A stretch of 59,885 nt of DNA from an uncultured Bacteroidota bacterium. Lineage in GTDB: Bacteria; Bacteroidota; Bacteroidia; B-17B0; Aurantibacillaceae. The notes beneath the pieces were generated by a model. That model was not told the origin of the DNA. It saw only the letters and a list, made by a program, of their open reading frames with translations, and did not search any database. Below are positions 25,834 to 35,778 of the stretch, piece after piece (the first letter of the stretch is position 1; each line of letters opens with the position of its first letter). Location: assembly GCA_903834765.1 (NCBI GenBank), contig CAILKE010000077.1:1-59885 (forward strand), given 5' to 3'. Position numbers and translations under genes: made by a program.

Positions 25834-26262
25834 ATGTTACACAAAAAGTCGAAAATAAAATTAATAGGACGTCGTGAATACGTTAATTTTCCTTTGCTTA
25901 ATCTTTTCAATATTGAAGCTAAGATTGATACAGGAGCTTACACCTCAGCTATTCATTGTAAGACTATTATTCAAAAAGTTGAAAACAATAAATCAATCTT
26001 ATGCATTCGGTCATTAGATGATGTAGAACATTGCTTTGATACATATTCATTAAAAAAAATAAAAAATTCTTTCGGCGAAATAGAAGAGCGTTACATTATT
26101 AAAACACTAATTTCTATTGGCGGAAAAAAAATTAACACAACCATTTCGTTAAGTGACCGCGAAAGCATGCGCTATCCGGTTCTTATAGGAAGACGCTTAT
26201 TAAAAGGAAGGTTCGTAGTAGATGTTAATCAAATTTATACAAACGGAGTTACATTAAAATAG
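25834..26262 (+). CDS. Retropepsin-like aspartic protease, RimB / 'ATP-dependent zinc protease' family
   Basis: This 142-residue protein carries the retropepsin signature AKIDTGAYTSAIHC with D32-T33-G34 and the second family motif YPVLIGRRLL near 116-125. Although annotated in the past as an ATP-dependent zinc protease, the family looks like a dimeric aspartyl protease. In Pseudomonas the homologous RimB is encoded with RimK and opposes its glutamylation of ribosomal protein S6. Here rimK follows 79 bases later, so the same pairing is likely. Function is inferred from family and context. Confidence 0.82.
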   Translation: MLHKKSKIKLIGRREYVNFPLLNLFNIEAKIDTGAYTSAIHCKTIIQKVENNKSILCIRSLDDVEHCFDTYSLKKIKNSFGEIEERYIIKTLISIGGKKINTTISLSDRESMRYPVLIGRRLLKGRFVVDVNQIYTNGVTLK

Positions 26263-26341
26263 CAAATGAAATAGCCAAAAACAAACATTAATGAATATAG
26301 GCTTATTCCATATGACAATAAAAAAATAATAATATCTACGC

Positions 26342-27238
26342 ATGAAAATAGTAATCTTATCCCGCAACAAAAATTTATATTCCACAAAACGTTTGATCGA
26401 GGCAGGCGAAAAAAGAGGACATGAAATGTTGATACTCGATCACATGAAATGTGTTTTAGTAATAGAACAAGGCAGACCACATATTTATTATAATGGTAAA
26501 GAAGTGAATGATGTGAATGCAGTTATACCGCGTATTGGCGCAAGCGCTACATTTTACGGAACCGCAGTAGTTCGTCAATTTGAAATGATGAAAATATTCA
26601 CTGCTGTTGAATCTCAGGCATTAGTTCGTTCTCGTGATAAATTAAGAAGTTTACAAATATTAGCGCGCGCTGGTTTAGGTATCCCAAAAACTGCATTTGC
26701 AAGTTCGCCAAACGATAGAGACATTGATAGTGTGATTGAAGCTATTGGTGGTGCACCTTGTGTTGTTAAGCTTTTAGAAGGAACACAAGGAATAGGAGTT
26801 ATCTTAGCAGAGAATCAAAAAGCAGCTAAGTCTGTTATTGAAGCATTTTTAAAATTAGAAGCAAACATGTTGGTTCAAGAATTTATCAAAGAATCTAAAG
26901 GTGCTGATTTACGTGTGTTTGTTGTTGATGGGCAAATAGTAGGCGCGATGAAGCGTCAAGCAAAAGAAGGAGAGTTTAGAAGTAATTTACATCGTGGAGG
27001 TACAGCATCATTAATTGAATTATCATCCGAAGAAAGAGCAACGGCTATTAAAGCATGTAAAAAATTAGGTTTAGGAATAGCTGGCGTTGATTTATTGCAA
27101 TCCGATCGAGGCCCTTTAGTTATGGAAGTGAATTCATCACCGGGGTTAGAAGGAATTGAAGGCGCTACTGGCGTTGATATTGCTGCAAAAATAATTGAGT
27201 ACATCGAAAGAAATGAGTTTAATAAGCCAGGCGAATAA
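26342..27238 (+). CDS. rimK: RimK-family alpha-L-glutamate ligase
   Basis: This 298-residue ATP-grasp ligase adds glutamates to a protein C-terminus, classically ribosomal protein S6. The N-terminal preATP domain ([20 protein letters not shown]) includes [14 protein letters not shown]. The ATP-grasp core has [46 protein letters not shown] and the metal-binding [13 protein letters not shown] (about 262-274). Length and motifs match true RimK. It sits between a RimB-like protease and an M14 desuccinylase-like gene; its stop and the next start overlap as TAATG. Confidence 0.92.
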   Translation: MKIVILSRNKNLYSTKRLIEAGEKRGHEMLILDHMKCVLVIEQGRPHIYYNGKEVNDVNAVIPRIGASATFYGTAVVRQFEMMKIFTAVESQALVRSRDKLRSLQILARAGLGIPKTAFASSPNDRDIDSVIEAIGGAPCVVKLLEGTQGIGVILAENQKAAKSVIEAFLKLEANMLVQEFIKESKGADLRVFVVDGQIVGAMKRQAKEGEFRSNLHRGGTASLIELSSEERATAIKACKKLGLGIAGVDLLQSDRGPLVMEVNSSPGLEGIEGATGVDIAAKIIEYIERNEFNKPGE

Positions 27239-28179
27239 TGAAAGATTTTGTTATTAATTTTCAAACTATAAGTCCTGGTGAGTGTAAACAAATTGCATTG
27301 AATTCCTATGAACTGCATACTAAAACAAAGATAGAAATTCCAGTTTTTGTTTTTAGAAGTAAAAAGACTGGACCAACTCTGCTTTTATCTGCAGGGATGC
27401 ACGGAGAGGAAACCAATGGCATAGAAATTATTCGAAAAATAATTACGCGCGATGAAATAAAAAAATTGAATTGCGGAAGTGTGATTGCTATTCCCGTTAT
27501 CAACAGTGTGTCGTTTTTATTTGGAAGTAGGGATTTACCCGATGGCAGAGATTTGAATCGTTGCTTCCCTGGTAAAAAAAATGGTTCATTTGGAAGTCGT
27601 ATCGCATACGATATTATGAAAGAGATTATTCCATTAATTGATTTTGGTGTTGATTTTCATACTGGAGGTGCTAAAATAAATAATACGCCACAGATACGTT
27701 GTGTATTTGAATTTGCAGATAATGTTTCGTTGGCCGAAAAATTTTCGCCACCAATCATAATTGATAGTCCTTATCGTGATGGAACATTCAGAAAAGAATC
27801 AGCTAAAAAAGGGAAACCTATTTTAGTTTATGAAGGCGGTGAAAGTATGCGTTTTGATTACACTGCTATCAATGAAGGAGTAAATGGTTGTTTACGATTA
27901 TTAAAAAAATATAAAATGATTGATATTGACGCACCAAACAATCATTCTGTTAAAATAAAAAACGATACTTGGATCAGAGCCAATGCTAGTGGTCTTTTTC
28001 ATATGAATGCTTCAAACGGCGCATACATTGAAAAGGGAGATCTTTTAGGAGTTATTTGTAATCCATTTGGAAGTATTGAACACCAAATTCGTTCAACAGT
28101 AGATGGATACATCGTTGGTATTAATAATCAGCCTGTTGTTAATCAAGGTGATGCACTTATTCATTTAGGAATCGAATAA
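27238..28179 (+). CDS. Succinylglutamate desuccinylase/aspartoacylase-family (M14) hydrolase
   Basis: This 313-residue zinc hydrolase is of the M14 aspartoacylase branch. The ligands H55 and E58 lie in SAGMHGEETNG, the third ligand H141 in VDFHTGG, the substrate-binding N107-R108 in RDLNRCFPG, and the probable catalytic E199 in VYEGGES. A C-terminal beta domain (about 230-313) contains DTWIRANASGLFHM. Coupled by TAATG to rimK, it may remove or trim glutamates that RimK adds, or supply another step of the same pathway. The family acts on N-acyl amino acids, so the exact reaction is open. Confidence 0.82.
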   Translation: MKDFVINFQTISPGECKQIALNSYELHTKTKIEIPVFVFRSKKTGPTLLLSAGMHGEETNGIEIIRKIITRDEIKKLNCGSVIAIPVINSVSFLFGSRDLPDGRDLNRCFPGKKNGSFGSRIAYDIMKEIIPLIDFGVDFHTGGAKINNTPQIRCVFEFADNVSLAEKFSPPIIIDSPYRDGTFRKESAKKGKPILVYEGGESMRFDYTAINEGVNGCLRLLKKYKMIDIDAPNNHSVKIKNDTWIRANASGLFHMNASNGAYIEKGDLLGVICNPFGSIEHQIRSTVDGYIVGINNQPVVNQGDALIHLGIE

Positions 28180-28353
28180 AGAAAAGATTATTTTATGACT
28201 TTAAATACTAAATTCATCACTGTTAATGTAATTAATGGAACCAATTTTTGATTAACCGTTGAAACTACCATTTTACTGAGTTATTACATCAAACAACTTA
28301 TTAAAACATTGCTACCAAATCAGATTTGACTAGTAAATTGTATTAAATTTCAA

Positions 28354-30930
28354 ATGATGATTACTTTACTCAGATTGACCCTATTATTATTATTTTTTAG
28401 CTTTTTGTCTATTAAATGCTACGCTCAGGCGGATTGTAATAATGCGGCTCCATTTTGTGCGAATCAAGGCGCGGTAACTTTTCCTGCTAATACCAATACT
28501 TCAGCAACAGCAGGACCTGATTATGGTTGTTTATTTTCACAACCAAATCCTGCTTGGTATTATTTTCAAGTTTCAGCAAGTGGGAGTATTATTATTGATA
28601 TTGCTGGTACAGGTGGTGGTGATGTTGATTTTGTATGTTGGGGCCCATTTACTTCTCAATCTTCAGCTTGTGGAGGGTTAACGAGTAATTGTTCTCCAAA
28701 CTGTGTTTCAAATGGTTCTAATCCAGGATTTTATCCAAGTGGCAATATGGTTGACTGTAGTTTTTCATCCAGTCCTACTGAAACATGTACCATTACTAAT
28801 GCTATTTCGGGTCAATATTATATGCTATTATTGACTAACTTTTCGGGTCTTGCTCAAAATATTTCGTTTAGTCAAACTACAGGCACAGGTAGTACAAACT
28901 GTGGTTTATTATCGAGTGGCGTTAATAGTCAAACTATTTGCCCAAATAAAACGGCAACTTTAAATGCTAATACAAATATTACGAGTCCAACGTATGTGTG
29001 GAGCCCTGGGGGTGCTACCACTGCAACTATCAATGTAAGTCCAGCATCTACAACTATTTACACAGTTACAATTTCAGGTATTAATCCAGCTACTAATGCA
29101 GCTGCTACTGTTGTAAATACAGGAACAGTAACTGTATTAGCACCTCCTACAATTACACTATCTAGTAATGCTATGGTTTGTCCTGGTTCCTCTATAAATT
29201 TAAGCGCATCATCTGGCTTTACTAATTACGCTTGGTCAGGCCCTCCTGTTTATACTCAAACAACAAGTATTAGCTCTGTATCTATTAGCAATGTTACTAA
29301 TAACATGGCGGGCACTTATTCGGTTTTGGCCACTTCTGTTCAGGGTTGCACAGCAACAGCTACTACTTCAGTTGGAGTTGTTTTAACGTCTAGTGTTTCT
29401 ACAACACCTACTTTTACAGTTTGTCAAGGAGGTGATGTATATTTGACAGCTAATGCCATTGGTGCATCAACTTATAATTGGACTGGGCCTAGCGCCTATA
29501 CTTCAGCTGTTCAAAATCCAACTATTACTTCCATTTTATTAAACCAAGCAGGAACATATTCAGTAGTTGCAAGCTTTATATCAGGAGCCGCTACTTGCAC
29601 TCAAATAGCTACAAGTATAATTACTATTATTCCTTCCTCACCAGCGGCTCTCAGCCCAATACCCATAGTTTGTAATAATGGAAATATTCCTTTATCAGCC
29701 CCTAACGGAGGCAATTCTTATTCTTGGTCTGGACCGAATACTTTTACATCAGCGATACAAAATCCTACTGTAACGAATGCTTCACCAATTGATCAAGGCA
29801 TATATACTGTTGTTATTACTACTAATGGGTGTGTAAACACTGGAACTGTTTTGATTAACGTTTATAATCCATTAAATTTTGTAACTACTCCGTCTAATAT
29901 AGCCATTTGCAATGGACTTACAGGAGTTCTTAGTTCTAGTGGTATTGGTGGAAGTGGAAATTTAAACTACACTTGGAATCCACCAACAGATTTATCGACT
30001 CCAAATGCTGCTACAACTTCAGTTACAGGAAATACAACCACCACGTATACACTTACTTTATCCGATGCTAACTGCCCCGTTACTTTATCTCCTTCAGTAG
30101 TTGTTACAGTTACAGTTAATCCTAAACCAGTTATTACGTTTAGTACAAATAACACTAGAGGGTGCGAACCATTTTGTACAGATTTAATAAGTTCAAGCAT
30201 TCCAGCATCTGCTAATTGTATATGGAAATTTACAGGTAACTTAGGATTAAATGCTTGTAATACACCTTCATTTTGTTTCTCTAATCACTCAACCTATTCT
30301 GCTTCATTAACCGTTACTGATATTAATGGATGTATAGATTCGATTAGTCAAAATGCCTTTATTATTGTTGATCCAAAGCCTATTGCTAATTTTGATTGGA
30401 CAGAAGCCAATCCTACTATAATTTCGAATGAAGTTAAGTTTTACGATAGATCTACCATTGGTTTACCAATGACTAGTTGGAAATGGAGTTTCGGTGATAA
30501 TTATATACCTCTTGGATCAGACACATCAACCAATCAAAATCCCCTACATTTATATAATAATGTAGATACATATTTAGCATCGTTAAAAGTTATTAATAGC
30601 TTTGGTTGCATTGATAGTATTAGTAAACTAGTGAAAATTGAAGACGAATTTGCTATTTATATTCCTAATGTATTTAGTCCAACAAACGATGATGGTAAAA
30701 ATGATGTGTTTAAAGTGTCAGGCATGGGCTTTTTATCCGATAGTTTTGAAATGGCAATCTATGATAGATGGGGGGCATTAATATTTAAAACAAATGATGT
30801 AACTAAAGGCTGGGATGGAACAGTTAAAGGTTCTGTTATTGCTAAACAAGACGTATATATTTATAAAATAAAATTGAAAGACTACAAATTAAGAAGCAAA
30901 GAATATGTAGGTCATATTACACTTTTGTAA
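28354..30930 (+). CDS. Large secreted protein with Ig-like/PKD domains and T9SS type B C-terminus
   Basis: This 858-residue exported protein has a signal peptide (about 1-24, ending CYAQA) and a Cys-rich N-terminal domain (about 25-180; GGGDVDFVCWGPFT). Several Thr/Ser-rich Ig-like repeats follow, each with a Y-x-W-(S/T)-G-P core (AWSGPPVY, NWTGPSAY, SWSGPNTF). A PKD-like domain is at about 673-765 (WKWSFGDN). The C-terminal CHU_C type B sorting domain spans about 768-858 (IYIPNVFSPTNDDGKNDVFK, YDRWG, GWDG). It should pass the outer membrane through T9SS and stay at the cell surface, perhaps as an adhesin. PorT of that system is encoded at 38715. Confidence 0.9.
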   Translation: MMITLLRLTLLLLFFSFLSIKCYAQADCNNAAPFCANQGAVTFPANTNTSATAGPDYGCLFSQPNPAWYYFQVSASGSIIIDIAGTGGGDVDFVCWGPFTSQSSACGGLTSNCSPNCVSNGSNPGFYPSGNMVDCSFSSSPTETCTITNAISGQYYMLLLTNFSGLAQNISFSQTTGTGSTNCGLLSSGVNSQTICPNKTATLNANTNITSPTYVWSPGGATTATINVSPASTTIYTVTISGINPATNAAATVVNTGTVTVLAPPTITLSSNAMVCPGSSINLSASSGFTNYAWSGPPVYTQTTSISSVSISNVTNNMAGTYSVLATSVQGCTATATTSVGVVLTSSVSTTPTFTVCQGGDVYLTANAIGASTYNWTGPSAYTSAVQNPTITSILLNQAGTYSVVASFISGAATCTQIATSIITIIPSSPAALSPIPIVCNNGNIPLSAPNGGNSYSWSGPNTFTSAIQNPTVTNASPIDQGIYTVVITTNGCVNTGTVLINVYNPLNFVTTPSNIAICNGLTGVLSSSGIGGSGNLNYTWNPPTDLSTPNAATTSVTGNTTTTYTLTLSDANCPVTLSPSVVVTVTVNPKPVITFSTNNTRGCEPFCTDLISSSIPASANCIWKFTGNLGLNACNTPSFCFSNHSTYSASLTVTDINGCIDSISQNAFIIVDPKPIANFDWTEANPTIISNEVKFYDRSTIGLPMTSWKWSFGDNYIPLGSDTSTNQNPLHLYNNVDTYLASLKVINSFGCIDSISKLVKIEDEFAIYIPNVFSPTNDDGKNDVFKVSGMGFLSDSFEMAIYDRWGALIFKTNDVTKGWDGTVKGSVIAKQDVYIYKIKLKDYKLRSKEYVGHITLL

Positions 30931-30956
30931 TATCTTTTAAAACTTTTAATAAGTAT

Positions 30957-30992
30957 AAAAAATCCTTTCTTAATTTATAGAAAGGATTTTTT
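30957..30992 (+). terminator. Terminator after the T9SS cargo gene
   Basis: AAAAAATCCTTTCT (30957-30970) pairs exactly with AGAAAGGATTTTTT (30979-30992) over an 8-base loop, 26 bases after the stop codon, insulating thyA. Confidence 0.88.
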
Positions 30993-31021
30993 AATTTAGA
31001 ACCTGTTATTAGTAAATTAAG

Positions 31022-31816
31022 ATGAAACAATACCACGATTTAATGCGACATGTATTAGCACATGGAGCAAAAAAGGAAGATAGAACAGGAACAGGAACAG
31101 TTAGTGTATTTGGTTATCAAATGCGCTATAATTTAGCAGATGGATTCCCTTTAGTGACAACTAAAAAATGCCACACCAAATCTATTATTCATGAATTACT
31201 TTGGTTTTTGAAAGGCGATACTAATATTAAGTATTTAAAAGATAATGGTGTTCGTATTTGGGATGAATGGGCGGATGCAGAAGGTAATCTTGGGCCCGTA
31301 TACGGTTATCAATGGCGTAACTGGCCAACACCTGACGGAAAACATATCGATCAAATTACACAAGTGATTGATATGATAAAAAATAATCCTGATTCACGAC
31401 GCTTAATTGTTAGTGCTTGGAATGTAGCTGATATCAATCAAATGAAGCTTCCGCCTTGTCATGCTTTTTTTCAGTTTTATGTAGCTGATGGAAAATTAAG
31501 TTGCCAATTATATCAACGCAGTGCGGATATTTTTTTAGGTGTGCCTTTTAACATTGCTTCTTATGCTTTATTAATGATGATGGTGGCGCAGGTCTGTAAT
31601 CTTCAATTGGGTGATTTTATTCATACTCTTGGTGATGCCCATCTCTATTCAAATCACATTGATCAAGCCAATCTTCAATTGACTAGAGAGCTAAGGCCTT
31701 TACCAACAATGAAAATTGATCCAAATGTGACTTCTATCTTTGATTTCACGATTGATGATTTTACGCTAGAAAATTATAATCCGCATCCGCATATTAAAGC
31801 TGATGTGGCTGTTTAA
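31022..31816 (+). CDS. thyA: Thymidylate synthase
   Basis: Methylates dUMP to dTMP using methylene-tetrahydrofolate. The 264 residues match the standard E. coli-length ThyA. The phosphate-binding R21 lies in DRTGTG, the nucleophile C146 in [12 protein letters not shown], and the signature region [20 protein letters not shown] follows. The C-terminus VAV ends as in the family, where the last residues close the active site. dihydrofolate reductase, its usual partner, is not in the window. It starts 29 bases after a terminator, so its promoter must lie in or over the hairpin; none is obvious. Confidence 0.97.
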   Translation: MKQYHDLMRHVLAHGAKKEDRTGTGTVSVFGYQMRYNLADGFPLVTTKKCHTKSIIHELLWFLKGDTNIKYLKDNGVRIWDEWADAEGNLGPVYGYQWRNWPTPDGKHIDQITQVIDMIKNNPDSRRLIVSAWNVADINQMKLPPCHAFFQFYVADGKLSCQLYQRSADIFLGVPFNIASYALLMMMVAQVCNLQLGDFIHTLGDAHLYSNHIDQANLQLTRELRPLPTMKIDPNVTSIFDFTIDDFTLENYNPHPHIKADVAV

Positions 31817-31872
31817 CAAAGACTTTTAATTTCAAAAAATAACTTAACTTTACACAAATAAAAAATAATACA

Positions 31873-32433
31873 ATGAGCGATATAAAAACAGTTTTAGAAA
31901 GTGCAAAAAATCAGATGGAAAAAACCATTGCGCATTTAGAAGTTGAATTAGCAAAGGTAAGAGCAGGTAAGGCAAACCCTTCGATGTTGGATAATGTGAT
32001 GGTAGATTATTATGGATCTAAAGTAACGTTAAGTAATACCGCCAGTGTAAATACACAAGATTCTCGCACCATTATTGTTCAACCCTGGGAAAAAGCAATG
32101 CTGACTCCTATTGAGAAAGCAATACAAGCCGCTAATTTAGGATTCAATCCTCAAAATGACGGTGTACTTATTCGTATCATCGTGCCGCCTTTGACAGAAG
32201 ATCGTCGCAAGGATTTAGTAAAAACTGCTAAATCAATTACGGAAGATGCTAAGGTAGGTATTAGAAATATTCGCAAAGAAGCGATGGAAAGCGTGAAAGG
32301 ACTTCAAAAAGCTGGTACTCCTGAAGATGAAGTAAAAAGTGCAGAAGCAAAAATTCAATCAACTACCGACGAGTTTGTAGTGAAATGTGATAAGCATTTA
32401 GAACAAAAGGAAAAAGAGATTATAACAATCTAA
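31873..32433 (+). CDS. frr: Ribosome recycling factor
   Basis: Splits post-termination ribosomes together with EF-G. The 186-residue length, the helical RTIIVQPWEKAMLTPIEKAI segment and the NDGVLIRIIVPPLTEDRRKD motif are canonical, as is VGIRNIRKEAMESVKGL. It begins 57 bases after thyA. pyrH, its usual upstream partner, is not adjacent here. Confidence 0.97.
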   Translation: MSDIKTVLESAKNQMEKTIAHLEVELAKVRAGKANPSMLDNVMVDYYGSKVTLSNTASVNTQDSRTIIVQPWEKAMLTPIEKAIQAANLGFNPQNDGVLIRIIVPPLTEDRRKDLVKTAKSITEDAKVGIRNIRKEAMESVKGLQKAGTPEDEVKSAEAKIQSTTDEFVVKCDKHLEQKEKEIITI

Positions 32434-32474
32434 AATTCAAAACACTTTATTTAATAATAGATACTTTGTGTAAT

Positions 32475-32744
32475 TTACATTACTTGTAAATTATCTGAGG
32501 TATCTTTTGTATAAAAGAAATTAATGAAATTGAATACCGAAAAATGGGGAATTGAATTGATATTTTTGTTCGATTTTACAAACTTCTCAGGAGTAACGAC
32601 TTTATTTTTTTCTTGTACAGAAACCGAGGTAGTTTTAATAATTTGAAGATGTTTTACACAATCTTTAGCGTTAGGCTGTTGCTTTCCGCTCAATGAAAAT
32701 AAGCAACCAAATACAAACACATAAACAAAAATTAAAGGTTTCAT
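32475..32744 (-). CDS. Small secreted hypothetical protein
   Basis: This 89-residue protein begins with a hydrophobic export signal (MKPLIFVYVFVFGCLFSLSG). It then has a Lys/Asn-rich stretch and an aromatic end (HFSVFNFINFFYTKDTSDNL). It is not recognised. A frame extending to 32813 exists, but a full promoter (-33 at 32795-32791, -7 at 32771-32764) lies inside that extension, so the ATG at 32744 is the right start. It stands between frr and recG; its stop faces frr 42 bases away. Possible outer-membrane or periplasmic peptide; the VFGC at 11-14 is a poor lipobox. Confidence 0.6.
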   Translation of the reverse strand: MKPLIFVYVFVFGCLFSLSGKQQPNAKDCVKHLQIIKTTSVSVQEKNKVVTPEKFVKSNKNINSIPHFSVFNFINFFYTKDTSDNLQVM

Positions 32745-32763
32745 TTGTAAATTATTATAAGAC

Positions 32764-32795
32764 CAAAAATAATCGAATTTAGTTACAAACCAAAA
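32764..32795 (-). promoter_or_regulatory. Bacteroidota-type promoter of the small secreted protein
   Basis: On the minus strand TTTTG (32795-32791) is followed after 19 bases by TATTTTTG (32771-32764), an excellent -33/-7 match. It lies 19 bases before the ATG at 32744 and fixes that start. Confidence 0.7.
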
Positions 32796-32817
32796 CCAAT
32801 TGTAATTAACCATTGTT

Positions 32818-34959
32818 TTATCCGATTTTACGCCATGATTCTTTTATTTTACTTTGCTTATCCAATTGTTGAACCAATAATTGATTTTCAGGCTTTAAGA
32901 GTTGTTGATCTTCGTTTAAAATAGCTTGCGCCGAAGACCTTGCTAGTTGAAGGATTTGGCCATCCTGAGCCAAATCAGCAATTTTTAAATCTAAAATACC
33001 ACTTTGTTGTGTACCATCTAAATCGCCAGGCCCGCGAAGCTTTAGGTCTACTTCACTAATTTCAAATCCATCATTAGTGCGCACCATGGTTTCCATTCGG
33101 AGTTTACTGTCGGCGCCTAATTTATATGAGGTCATTAAAATACAATAAGATTTATCAGCACCTCTACCAACTCTTCCACGCAATTGATGTAGTTGTGATA
33201 ATCCGAAACGCTCGGCACTTTCAATTACCATTACAGATGCATTTGGAATGTTAACACCTACTTCGATAACCGTTGTTGCTACCATGATTTGAGTTTCACG
33301 TTTAATAAAACGCTGCATTTCAAATTCTTTTTCTGCAGATTTTAATTTACCATGCACAATGCTGATTTGGTATTGAGGTGGCGGAAAGTCATCCAACAGT
33401 GCATCGTAGCCATTTTGTAAATTTTGAAAATCTAATTTTTCACCTTCCTGAATAAGCGGATAAACAATATACACTTGTCGGCCTAACGCAATTTCCTGTT
33501 TCATAAAGCCAATTAAACGCAAACGTTGGCTTTCCATAAAGTGCATAGAAGTAATGGGTTTACGGCCTGGCGGTAATTCATCAATAACAGATGTATCTAA
33601 ATCGCCGTACAAGGTCATCGCTAATGTCCGTGGTATGGGCGTTGCCGTCATGATTAATATATGTGGAGGCTGTGAATTTTTTTTATGAAGTTTAGCGCGT
33701 TGAGCTACTCCAAAGCGATGTTGTTCGTCAATCACAACTAATCCTAAATTTTTAAATACAACGATATCTTCAATTAATGCATGTGTGCCAATTAAAATAT
33801 GAATAGAACCTGCTTCTAATTGCTGATGCAAAAGTCGTCGTTCCTTTGTTTTGGTAGATCCTGTGAGTAAAGCAACTTTTATCCCTATGGATTCCACTAA
33901 GTGATGTATGGTAATAAAATGTTGTTTGGCTAAAATTTCGGTTGGAGCCATCAAGCAGGATTGAAAGCCATTATCACAAGCTAATAACATAGATAATAAG
34001 GCTACTAACGTTTTCCCGCTCCCTACATCACCTTGCACTAATCGATTCATTTGTTTACCTGAACCCATATCAATTCTTATTTCTTTTACTACGCGCTTTT
34101 GTGCATTAGTTAATTCAAATGGAAGATGATTGTTGTAGAAATTAGTAAATATTTCTCCCACTTTAGAAAATACAAAGCCTCTAACAGTTAGAGTCCTAAT
34201 AGACTGATTACGGAGTAATTTGAGTTGTAAAAAAAATAACTCTTCAAACTTCAATCGATAGCGGGCTTTATCCAACAATTCTTTTGAATCAGGAAAATGA
34301 ATTTGTTTCATTGATTCGCATCGAGACAAAAAGCGAAAATCTTGAATGATAGATTGAGTTAATGTTTCAGGGATAGACTGCTCGGTAAGTAAGGTGTTTA
34401 AATTTCTTTGAGATCTGCGAATACCATCACTATCTAAACTTTTAAATTTTAATTTTTCGGTGCTATGGTATACTGATTGAAAAGCTGACTGATTAGTTAA
34501 TATCAATTCATTTACAATTTCAATATCAGGATGAGCCATATTAAAGCGTCCATTAAATGATGTTGCCTTTCCGTACACGATATATTCGTTATTGGCCTTT
34601 AGTTTTTCATACATCCATTTATAGCCCTGAAACCAAACTAATTCTAATACACCCGATGCATCTTTAAATTTAGCAACTAATCGTTTTGTTCGTTTATCTC
34701 CAATAACCTCTAGTTCTATAATGTGCCCTCGCAACTGATAATAAGCGGAGTCTTCCGTTACTTCTCGTACACTTTGAAACTGAGTTTTATCAACGTATCT
34801 GAATGGATAATGAGTGAGAAATTGTTGGTAAGTGTAAATAGATAATTCTTTTTGTAAAGCTTCAGCACGTTGGGGCCCAATACCTTTAAGGAATTCGATG
34901 GGATAATCTATTAAAGAAGTATGTGGCTGTTGATTCACTCTTGTAAAATTACAATTCAT
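32818..34959 (-). CDS. recG: ATP-dependent DNA helicase RecG
   Basis: Branch-migrates Holliday junctions and stalled forks. The 713 residues contain the N-terminal wedge/OB domain (FLKGIGPQRAEALQKEL, helix-hairpin-helix like; RYVDKTQF), Walker A GDVGSGKT near residue 310, Walker B-type DEQHRFG, motif TATPIPRTLAMT, and the C-terminal helicase motifs ATTVIEVGVNIPNASVMVIE and QLHQLRGRVGRG. All helicase motifs are intact. I use the ATG at 34959; an in-frame TTG at 34974 would add five residues. It is transcribed alone, toward the small secreted protein gene. Confidence 0.96.
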   Translation of the reverse strand: MNCNFTRVNQQPHTSLIDYPIEFLKGIGPQRAEALQKELSIYTYQQFLTHYPFRYVDKTQFQSVREVTEDSAYYQLRGHIIELEVIGDKRTKRLVAKFKDASGVLELVWFQGYKWMYEKLKANNEYIVYGKATSFNGRFNMAHPDIEIVNELILTNQSAFQSVYHSTEKLKFKSLDSDGIRRSQRNLNTLLTEQSIPETLTQSIIQDFRFLSRCESMKQIHFPDSKELLDKARYRLKFEELFFLQLKLLRNQSIRTLTVRGFVFSKVGEIFTNFYNNHLPFELTNAQKRVVKEIRIDMGSGKQMNRLVQGDVGSGKTLVALLSMLLACDNGFQSCLMAPTEILAKQHFITIHHLVESIGIKVALLTGSTKTKERRLLHQQLEAGSIHILIGTHALIEDIVVFKNLGLVVIDEQHRFGVAQRAKLHKKNSQPPHILIMTATPIPRTLAMTLYGDLDTSVIDELPPGRKPITSMHFMESQRLRLIGFMKQEIALGRQVYIVYPLIQEGEKLDFQNLQNGYDALLDDFPPPQYQISIVHGKLKSAEKEFEMQRFIKRETQIMVATTVIEVGVNIPNASVMVIESAERFGLSQLHQLRGRVGRGADKSYCILMTSYKLGADSKLRMETMVRTNDGFEISEVDLKLRGPGDLDGTQQSGILDLKIADLAQDGQILQLARSSAQAILNEDQQLLKPENQLLVQQLDKQSKIKESWRKIG

Positions 34960-35051
34960 TGGGCGCTTATACAATGTCTTCTATGCGATTTATAAACACT
35001 TTGTTTTAAATAAATATAAAAACCAATTTAGATCATCATACTAGAATACCT

Positions 35052-35059
35052 TACTTTTG
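35052..35059 (+). promoter_or_regulatory. -7 promoter box before the 35083 gene
   Basis: TACTTTTG matches TAnnTTTG and lies 23 bases before the GTG start, supporting that start. The -33 candidate TTTAG (35027-35031) has the right distance but is imperfect. Confidence 0.45.
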
Positions 35060-35082
35060 TTCTGTAATTCATTATTTAGCTG

Positions 35083-35754
35083 GTGTTTAAAAAAGTAAGT
35101 TTGATTGTATTTATAGTATGTCGTTTAACCATAAACGCACAGTTTTTAGATACCATAAAATCAATCACTCATAAAAGACCAAGTGTTGATGCAAGAATAG
35201 AAACTCGGAATTCTTTTTTTGAAAATGGACGAGCTAAAGTAACTGGGGTAAGGTTAGGATTGATCTTTCAAAAAAAATTAAGAGCAGGGGTTGGTTACAG
35301 TTGGTTGAGTTCTGATATTTCCGAGAAAAAAGCAATCACCAATTATTTAGGGAATAAAGACACGGTCAATAATTACTTAAAATTTGGATACATTGCTTTT
35401 TATACTGATTTTGTTTTTTATAAAAAAAAACGCTGGCAAGTGAGCGTTCCATTGCAATGGGGCGCTGGACTTACTTGGTATAACTATAATAATGGCGCAG
35501 AAGACATAGCGTCCTCTAAAGATTATTTGTTATTATATGAACCAGGTATTTCAGTACAATTTAAGATTTTCAGATGGTGTGGTTTAGGCACTGATATAGC
35601 ATATCGTTTTACGTTGCAAAATAATCAAGGTCTTCGCAATAAGCTAAATTCACCAACCTATGGATTTAAGTTTTTAATATGGTTTGATCAGTTATATTAC
35701 TTAGGATTTCCTAAATCTAAACACAGTAAAAAATACGGTCCTGCTGATTGGTAG
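35083..35754 (+). CDS. Putative outer-membrane beta-barrel protein
   Basis: This 223-residue protein has a signal peptide cut near NAQ (about 19). Tyr/Trp/Gly-rich amphipathic strands follow (LRAGVGYSWLSSD, WQVSVPLQWGAGLTWYNY, WCGLGTDIAYRF), as in small barrels. It ends in a polar, Lys-rich tail (KSKHSKKYGPADW), not a barrel strand. It has no family that I recognise. The start is GTG at 35083, backed by a promoter box. Its layout resembles the protein at 23914 (signal peptide, barrel, basic tail), so the two could belong to one paralogous group, though I could not align them. Confidence 0.6.
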   Translation: MFKKVSLIVFIVCRLTINAQFLDTIKSITHKRPSVDARIETRNSFFENGRAKVTGVRLGLIFQKKLRAGVGYSWLSSDISEKKAITNYLGNKDTVNNYLKFGYIAFYTDFVFYKKKRWQVSVPLQWGAGLTWYNYNNGAEDIASSKDYLLLYEPGISVQFKIFRWCGLGTDIAYRFTLQNNQGLRNKLNSPTYGFKFLIWFDQLYYLGFPKSKHSKKYGPADW

Positions 35755-35778
35755 TGCTTATTTAGCTCTAGATGAAAA

